Assembly: GCF_900177705.1 (NCBI RefSeq)
Contig: NZ_FXBA01000001.1
Coordinates: forward strand, 930,001 to 994,000
From: Fibrobacter sp. UWB15
GTDB lineage: Bacteria; Fibrobacterota; Fibrobacteria; Fibrobacterales; Fibrobacteraceae
Length of the DNA: 64,000 nucleotides
Direction: 5' to 3'
Below, piece by piece: positions 59,473 through 64,000 of the stretch. Below the pieces are notes generated by a model. The model saw only the letters and a list, made by a program, of their open reading frames with translations, was not told where the DNA came from and made no database searches. The first letter of the stretch is position 1, and every line of letters starts with the position of its first letter. Made by a program: the position numbers and the translations under genes.

Positions 59473-61285
59473 TGGACGCCTCCTTGACGAAATCCTTATG
59501 TGTGTCTATACGCGCAATCTCGCGCGTTTCGCGTATATTTTTGATGTTTGATGCCGCGCCATGCCCAGCATTAGCAACAATAGTCTCAATATGATTAGCT
59601 AGGTCAATCTTACCTTGTAACGCTTTGGTTCGGAATCCACCCACAAAGCATCGGATGTCCTTAACAAAGCGGTCCTTCTCGTCGAAACTCATATCTGCAA
59701 ACCGATCTTCAATCAGCGAAAACTCGCAGTAGTCATCAGTCACTAGGTATACCGATGACGTGTTATCTGGATTATACGCAACAATCGCATCGTCGCCACG
59801 AAGGTAATGCTCGACATAACCATCGTGATGGTAGCGGAGCCCATTTACTAGCAAACCCTTACGGCTAAATTTACCTTTGGTTCGCGGCAACAGGATGAGC
59901 ATTAGACGTTTCTTGTCAACCTTAACCAATCCGTCAGCGCTTAACGACTTGGCATAGTTCCAAACGCTTGCGGCATGTGGCGGAACTCTTTTAGCCAACA
60001 TTTCGCGAGTATACGGGAAATTAGCCAGTACACGTTGTGTATTATAGTGAAGTATAGTGCGAATAACGACTTTTTCAAACTCCTCAAGCGTCAGTGTCGC
60101 ATCTAGGCGATAATCATGCCCACCACGACGTCGAAAATCTGTCTCAATAACACCATGTCCCTTAAGATATGGTTTGAAGGCCTCTTGAATAAGGCTAAAC
60201 AACTTCTCCACGGGGCCTTTAAGCTCTGGCCTGAAAGCTGGCAAATTGACGACCGTAACGCCTAATTCACTGAGCTGTTCAAAATTCGCGCTTGCAAATT
60301 CGGAACCCTTATCGGTAATATATGTAGCCATAAGCGTATTACAATCCCAGTCATGAGAGTCTATAAGGATTCCAAATTGATGGCACCAATTAACCTTATC
60401 GGTTACGGCATTCAAGAGCATGTTTCGGACAGAATACATGCCGCCTTCCCACGTGAGACTGTAGGCGGTACACATAGAACTAAACGCATCCACGCATACG
60501 GTCAGCAAGGGGCGACCCACGACACGCTTGGCAGCATCGCATAAGTATATATCGCATACAGACGAGTCAATCATCGCGACTCCGATGGTTGCAGAGAGCT
60601 GTTGCACCCCAGCGCCAAGAAGTGGACGGCGGTTCATCTGATATGCCTTGATACCATCCCTTGTAATAAACTCCGTCTGTAATTTGCGGGTTTTACGAAA
60701 GTAGTATCGAAATTGGTGAATAGAAGGATGATGGGGTAGGAGGCTACCAGTAGTATCACAATATCGTTCCTTGAGCATCATTACGTATGTCTCTGGTATG
60801 CTTCGGCCAAACCGCGTGTAGTAATATCTATTGATAGCCCATCGCATATTTCGCTGGTCCTCGCTGAGATTTGGGCGAACACGTAGGGGAGGCGCAAAAA
60901 TAGCTTTGGTCTGGTAGACCAGATAAAGATTAAGATCGTCTTTCAATCGACGTCGACTCAAGTGTAACGATTCCGCTGACTCTGCTAATACGGAGAACCG
61001 TTTACGTTCGTCAGTCAAGTACATTAGTGCTAGGGCGATGCGAGCGAATCGATGATTGCATGCTTGTTCTTGTCGTGCGTTTAATTGCTCCGGAATGTGT
61101 CGGTTATTGGCCGATTGCATTTCTGACTCGCTGACGACGACTGCTCCGGCAAGTTCGTCTTCGCGCATGAACCTGGGTGCGCCGATATTGGTACAGTTGA
61201 TGACAAGTATCATCCCGTCACCAGAAGAGGAGAGGACACGATATATACACCCATTATGCTTTAAAAGCACTTTATCCTTGAACAT
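59465..61285 (-). CDS. tnsB: TnsB/TniA-like DDE transposase
   Basis: 606 residues. DNA-binding helices lie in the first 200 residues. The RNase H-like catalytic core (about 215-400) has the DDE residues in MIDSSVCDIYLCD, ITDKGSEFAS and GPVEKLFSLIQE, the last two Asp and Glu 35 residues apart as required. A Mu-type C-terminal beta barrel follows (about 450-540). It cuts and joins the 3' ends of the transposon. The start overlaps the tnsA-like gene by 14 bp, so the operon is tightly coupled. Confidence 0.92.
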   Translation of the reverse strand: MFKDKVLLKHNGCIYRVLSSSGDGMILVINCTNIGAPRFMREDELAGAVVVSESEMQSANNRHIPEQLNARQEQACNHRFARIALALMYLTDERKRFSVLAESAESLHLSRRRLKDDLNLYLVYQTKAIFAPPLRVRPNLSEDQRNMRWAINRYYYTRFGRSIPETYVMMLKERYCDTTGSLLPHHPSIHQFRYYFRKTRKLQTEFITRDGIKAYQMNRRPLLGAGVQQLSATIGVAMIDSSVCDIYLCDAAKRVVGRPLLTVCVDAFSSMCTAYSLTWEGGMYSVRNMLLNAVTDKVNWCHQFGILIDSHDWDCNTLMATYITDKGSEFASANFEQLSELGVTVVNLPAFRPELKGPVEKLFSLIQEAFKPYLKGHGVIETDFRRRGGHDYRLDATLTLEEFEKVVIRTILHYNTQRVLANFPYTREMLAKRVPPHAASVWNYAKSLSADGLVKVDKKRLMLILLPRTKGKFSRKGLLVNGLRYHHDGYVEHYLRGDDAIVAYNPDNTSSVYLVTDDYCEFSLIEDRFADMSFDEKDRFVKDIRCFVGGFRTKALQGKIDLANHIETIVANAGHGAASNIKNIRETREIARIDTHKDFVKEASNG

Positions 61286-61697
61286 GGTTAGTCTCCTTAT
61301 TTGTTACAACTCCCCAGTCAGTCACTCCGCGCCTATACCAGTAGTCCCTAGAGGCATCCAAAATCCGCACAGTCATTGGTTTAATAAGATGCTTACGACT
61401 TACACATTCGCGGACTGCAAATGAACCGCTTGTCCTCCGTATATAGAAGTCTGATGTGTAATCGCCTATTTCAAGTCCCCGCAGAGGCAAATTACATGTG
61501 AACGATTCCACATCATCGCTAGCTTGCAATATCTCCGCGTATGCGGATTGCAAGTCATTGTAGCACCTACAGACGTCGGTAGACTTGCTTAGATTACGTT
61601 TTGTGCATCTGGTTTTGGGATTACTCTTCTGCAATTTGGCGCCTCCAAATCCCGAAAAATGATTCCGAAAAACATTGATGTATGCCGAAATCCGCAT
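61272..61697 (-). CDS. TnsA-like protein with altered active site
   Basis: 141 residues, about half the length of Tn7 TnsA. LQSAYAEILQASDDVESFTCN, GDYTSDFYIRR and DASRDYWYRRGVTDWGVVTNKE match the order of the TnsA endonuclease fold and its closing helix. The Asp of YTSDF is kept. In the usual E/Q-x-K position the sequence is VRECVSR, so the catalytic Lys seems lost. If inactive, the element would transpose by copying (cointegrate) rather than by excision, which fits the resolvase. The protein may also be a structural partner of TnsB/TnsC. First gene of the operon. Confidence 0.6.
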   Translation of the reverse strand: MRISAYINVFRNHFSGFGGAKLQKSNPKTRCTKRNLSKSTDVCRCYNDLQSAYAEILQASDDVESFTCNLPLRGLEIGDYTSDFYIRRTSGSFAVRECVSRKHLIKPMTVRILDASRDYWYRRGVTDWGVVTNKETNHVQG

Positions 61698-61788
61698 TAT
61701 TTGCCGAAATCCGCAAAATGAATTGGCGTTTTTGTATCAATTTGGGCATTCTTGAACCTCCGAAATTTGCGATATCGGACTTACTCCA
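61698..61788 (-). promoter_or_regulatory. Repeat-bearing region upstream of tnsA-like gene
   Basis: TGCCGAAATCCGCA occurs at about 61683-61696 and again, as TTGCCGAAATCCGCAA, at 61700-61715. A related CCGAAATTTGCG lies at about 61760 and ATGCCGAAATTTGCCGG at about 61936 inside the end repeat. They look like binding sites controlling the transposition operon. The remaining bases to 62278 are the 342-bp end repeat and the host intergenic region. Confidence 0.45.
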
Positions 61789-62130
61789 TGTCCTATAGCA
61801 CGGTGTACTTCCATATTGGAGTTGTCCAAAGTTCCACCTATTCAGACCTGGTGCAGACCGATGATCCGGCCAGAGTCAGCAACAGTTCGAACTAATATCG
61901 TCATTAATGTTATGGACGGTCATCCAGTGCGATATATGCCGAAATTTGCCGGATTCCGGCAATTATGGCACCGTACGCGCCGTCTTACGATATCGGAGAA
62001 CCTACGAGAACGAGTACGACAGTTGTGACGAAGTCGACTGGATTCGGCCAGTCCATAGCCCAACTGGTCCGACAATTCCTACGTGGAAGTCTATTTTGCG
62101 CCATGTGGAAGTCGGCTGTACGTCGCGACA
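61789..62130 (+). repeat. 342-bp terminal repeat, right copy
   Basis: Same sequence and orientation as 41824-42165. Its last bases, GTACGTCGCGACA, are the outer right end of the transposon. GTGGAAGT sites at 62083 and 62105 are 22 bp apart. Confidence 0.9.
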
Positions 62131-62135
62131 TTGTA
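62131..62135. repeat. Target site duplication, right (TTGTA)
   Basis: Matches 41819-41823 exactly and borders the terminal GACA. Confidence 0.85.
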
Positions 62136-62278
62136 AAACAAGCCTCCCCTGAATTTTCAACATCTTTATTGCCGATAATGCGGATTATGTAAACTAAATA
62201 TTCTCAAAGAAAAGAGACTCTTGGCCAAGGGTTGTTCAAAACAGCAAAATTTGTATAGAAATTATTTATATTTTAAAA

Positions 62279-63325
62279 ATGAAACTCGGTGCTCTTGTCG
62301 CCCTCTTACTTATCATTCCCCTTTTTGCAGAAGACTCTTTTCAGCGTTATTCGGTCGTACCTATACTCGGGTATACCGAAGAAACCGAATTTCAGTACGG
62401 TTTCATGGGACTCTTTTTTCTTAAGCCCGAAACTGAAGGTGGCAAAGTTCCTGAAATCGGGATTACCACCTACGGTTCTACCAGAAACCAGCTGCAAGTG
62501 GCATTGGAACCCTATTTTTACTTTTTTCACGATCAAATTACGGTATGGTCCATTCTCAAATACCAAGATTGGATTGCAAGCTACTTCGGACGAGGAAATG
62601 ACCCCGATATTGACGAATACACACTCTTTGACCGCAAAAAGTTCCATGGCGGAACTCGGATAGAATCTAGAATCGGCATTCCCAAAGAATTCAAATACGG
62701 CTTAGAGTTGCATATAGAACACACCGACATTTCATTCCACGAAAGCGATTCTAAACCTCTCCCCCATTCACATTCGGGCTGGCGTAACGGACTAGGCTAC
62801 CTGCTTGGCTTAGATACCCGTGACAACACCAACTGGACTCGCCACGGCTACCTGGTGCAATGGCAACAAATGTTCTACAACAATCACCTGGGCGACTATA
62901 CCTTCAATGTAGAAACCCTCGACTTGCGTGGCTACTCGAGTTTGTCTAAATCGACTACGACGGCAGTCGGCTTTTTGTGGATGCGCGCAGACGGCGATGT
63001 TCCTTTTGATATGCTGGCAGGTCCTGACGGAATCAGCCGTTTCCGCGGCGTAGAAAGTCTGTATTTTGGAGACAATCAGGCGGTAATCATGCAGGCAGAA
63101 GTCCGTCAATTTATTTGGTGGCGCCTAGGTAGCCATGTGTTTTTTGAAGGCGGAAAATCAGGCCGTTACTTTAGTGAACTTGCGCGTAACGACTGGCACC
63201 GGTCCGTTGGCGTAGGCGCTTTACTCGGACTTAACCTGAAAGAAAACTTATTCGCAAGAGCGGACTTTTCTTGGGTCGATTTTGACCATTTAGGTCTCTC
63301 TTTTTACGTTCGTCAAGCTTTTTAG
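62279..63325 (+). CDS. Outer-membrane beta-barrel protein (surface antigen family)
   Basis: 348 residues with a short signal peptide (MKLGALVALLLIIPLFA). The chain alternates aromatic and polar residues as in a beta barrel and ends in a Phe (YVRQAF), the usual outer-membrane insertion signal. GLGYLLGLDTRDNTNWTRHGY and DGISRFRGVESLYFGDNQAVIMQAEVRQF resemble the barrel of the BamA/bacterial surface antigen family without POTRA domains. Its role is unknown. The transposon lies 149 bp upstream, so its native promoter region may be shortened. Confidence 0.78.
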   Translation: MKLGALVALLLIIPLFAEDSFQRYSVVPILGYTEETEFQYGFMGLFFLKPETEGGKVPEIGITTYGSTRNQLQVALEPYFYFFHDQITVWSILKYQDWIASYFGRGNDPDIDEYTLFDRKKFHGGTRIESRIGIPKEFKYGLELHIEHTDISFHESDSKPLPHSHSGWRNGLGYLLGLDTRDNTNWTRHGYLVQWQQMFYNNHLGDYTFNVETLDLRGYSSLSKSTTTAVGFLWMRADGDVPFDMLAGPDGISRFRGVESLYFGDNQAVIMQAEVRQFIWWRLGSHVFFEGGKSGRYFSELARNDWHRSVGVGALLGLNLKENLFARADFSWVDFDHLGLSFYVRQAF

Positions 63326-63462
63326 CACAAAATCGCCAAGAAATTGACTGGATATGTGCATTTCGTCCTTAATTTAAGTCTATATGTCGCTTTTGTAGTA
63401 AAATTGACAATGCATTTATTATTTTTTTCTATCTTTGTCTCAAAAAAGTTACGAGGTATAAT

Positions 63463-63702
63463 ATGAATGAAATGAAAGAAAAACTCAAGGCCTTCTTTAT
63501 GTCTGATCTCGGCGTCGATGGCGACGTGCTCCAGTTCGATACCCCGCTTTTCGGTGAAGAAATTGGCCTCGATTCTGTGGATTCCCTTGAAATTATTTCC
63601 TTTGTGGATTCCAATTTCGGTGTTTCCATGACGGGCGTTGCCAAGGAAAACTTCCAGAGCATCGATACAATCGCTGCTTATATCGAAGCTCACAAGGCCT
63701 AA
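63463..63702 (+). CDS. Acyl carrier protein
   Basis: 79 residues, helical and acidic. The phosphopantetheine Ser lies in IGLDSVDSLEIISF. It carries acyl chains as thioesters. It is followed by a terminator and then a ketoacyl synthase gene, so it belongs to a fatty-acid-like or polyene-like pathway rather than being the main acpP with certainty. An ACGAGG ribosome site precedes the ATG. Confidence 0.9.
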   Translation: MNEMKEKLKAFFMSDLGVDGDVLQFDTPLFGEEIGLDSVDSLEIISFVDSNFGVSMTGVAKENFQSIDTIAAYIEAHKA

Positions 63703-63709
63703 ATAATTT

Positions 63710-63740
63710 AGCCGGGGATACGTTCTCGGCTCTTTTTTTG
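63710..63740 (+). terminator. Terminator after acyl carrier protein
   Basis: Stem AGCCG/CGGCT with a 12-nt loop and a T-run directly after the gene. Confidence 0.7.
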
Positions 63741-63748
63741 TTTTTCTA

Positions 63749-63775
63749 GCATCCTGGAGCTCGGCAATAGGATGC
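63749..63775 (+). repeat. Dispersed GCATCCTGGAGC...GGATGC repeat
   Basis: An intergenic copy of the short palindromic element (arms GCATCCT/AGGATGC) that also appears inside the genes at 46824 and 50850. Confidence 0.6.
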
Positions 63776-63794
63776 ATCTATCTTTGGAAGAATT

Positions 63795-64000
63795 ATGACC
63801 CCTAATGACAAGCGTTGTGTAGTTACAGGTTTAGGCGTCATTTGTGCCGTCGGTAACAATGTCGAAGAAACTTGGAAGAATGCCCTGGAATCGGTTTCCG
63901 GTATTCATAAGACCACTTCTGTTGATACAGTAAACTGCTATGCGGACTTGGCTGCCGAAGTCAAGTGCGATACCCTCGATGAAATTGACGCTCCCGAAGA
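63795..64000 (+). CDS. Beta-ketoacyl-ACP synthase, partial
   Basis: Only the first 68 codons are in the window. CVVTGLGVICAVGNNVEETW is the standard start of FabF-type condensing enzymes, which extend acyl chains bound to ACP. The catalytic Cys-His-His lie beyond the window end. It follows an acyl carrier protein gene in the same direction. Confidence 0.88.
   Translation, partial: MTPNDKRCVVTGLGVICAVGNNVEETWKNALESVSGIHKTTSVDTVNCYADLAAEVKCDTLDEIDAPE

Larger units (their letters stand above)
41824..62130. mobile_element. Tn7/Tn5053-like transposon, 20.3 kb
   Basis: Bounded by TGTC...GACA termini and a 5-bp direct duplication TTGTA. Both ends have ACTTCC-type sites at about 19-26 and 41-49 bp from the terminus, spaced 22-23 bp, which is the layout of TnsB-type binding sites. 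The right side encodes TnsA-like, TnsB, TnsC and TniQ proteins in overlapping genes; a serine resolvase, ArdC- and SpoVG-like proteins follow. The left side carries a helicase/primase-like pair. Six FISUMP lipoprotein genes occupy the centre. It sits between the divergent genes at 41705 and 62279, so it interrupts an intergenic region, not a gene. Confidence 0.85.

Noticed and set aside
41824-62130. CRISPR array or cas genes that would make this a CRISPR-guided Tn7-like element
   Set aside because: No regularly spaced direct repeats and no Cas-like protein were seen within the transposon or elsewhere in the window.

Overview
The window looks like chromosomal DNA of a Fibrobacter-type bacterium (Fibrobacterota). 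Three things point there: many serine-rich lipoproteins carrying the FISUMP domain (F. succinogenes major paralogous domain), two regulators of the TIGR02147 family that is expanded in Fibrobacter, and secreted plant-polysaccharide enzymes (GH43, CE6, GH5) with extra C-terminal modules. The genus is an inference from gene content; no rRNA is present to confirm it.

Layout. 1-8.2 kb: toxin-antitoxin remnants, two RhuM-family genes, a GH43 enzyme, a short LEPR-motif protein in repeat-rich DNA, one FISUMP lipoprotein and grpE. 8.4-19.7 kb: an LplT/Aas-like triple-domain lipid protein, a secreted HExxH protein, a CE6 esterase, TrpB2 and Ogt. 19.88-20.55 kb: a compact type III toxin-antitoxin locus with its own promoter, two 51-nt pseudoknot-forming RNA repeats, a terminator and a TenpN-like toxin. 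20.6-25.7 kb: a MurC-like ligase, the agmatine-to-putrescine pair aguA/aguB and a DUF2914-like membrane protein. 25.8-38.6 kb: two regulator-plus-lipoprotein operons with leaderless promoters, a DNA-repair radical SAM pair, a GH5 enzyme and tandem GGDEF genes. 38.7-41.7 kb: an omega-like RNA polymerase subunit, tRNA-Ser, an M3 peptidase and a lipoprotein.

The most striking object is a 20.3-kb Tn7/Tn5053-like transposon at 41824-62130. It has a 5-bp target duplication (TTGTA) on both sides, TGT...ACA termini, and ACTTCC-type sites about 19 and 41-42 bp from both outer ends. A coupled operon at its right side encodes TnsA-like, TnsB, TnsC and TniQ proteins. It also carries a serine resolvase, an ArdC antirestriction protein, a SpoVG-like protein and a left-hand replication-like module (SF3-type ATPase plus a primase-like protein). 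Six tandem FISUMP lipoprotein genes lie in the middle as apparent cargo. A 342-bp sequence holding both a left-type and a right-type end appears at both ends in direct orientation. Four genes of the element share a 27-bp upstream motif that I cannot assign to a known family.

After the transposon the chromosome resumes with an outer-membrane beta-barrel protein, an acyl carrier protein and the start of a ketoacyl-ACP synthase. Throughout, short palindromic repeats occur between genes and also in frame inside signal peptides and serine-rich linkers of the FISUMP lipoproteins.
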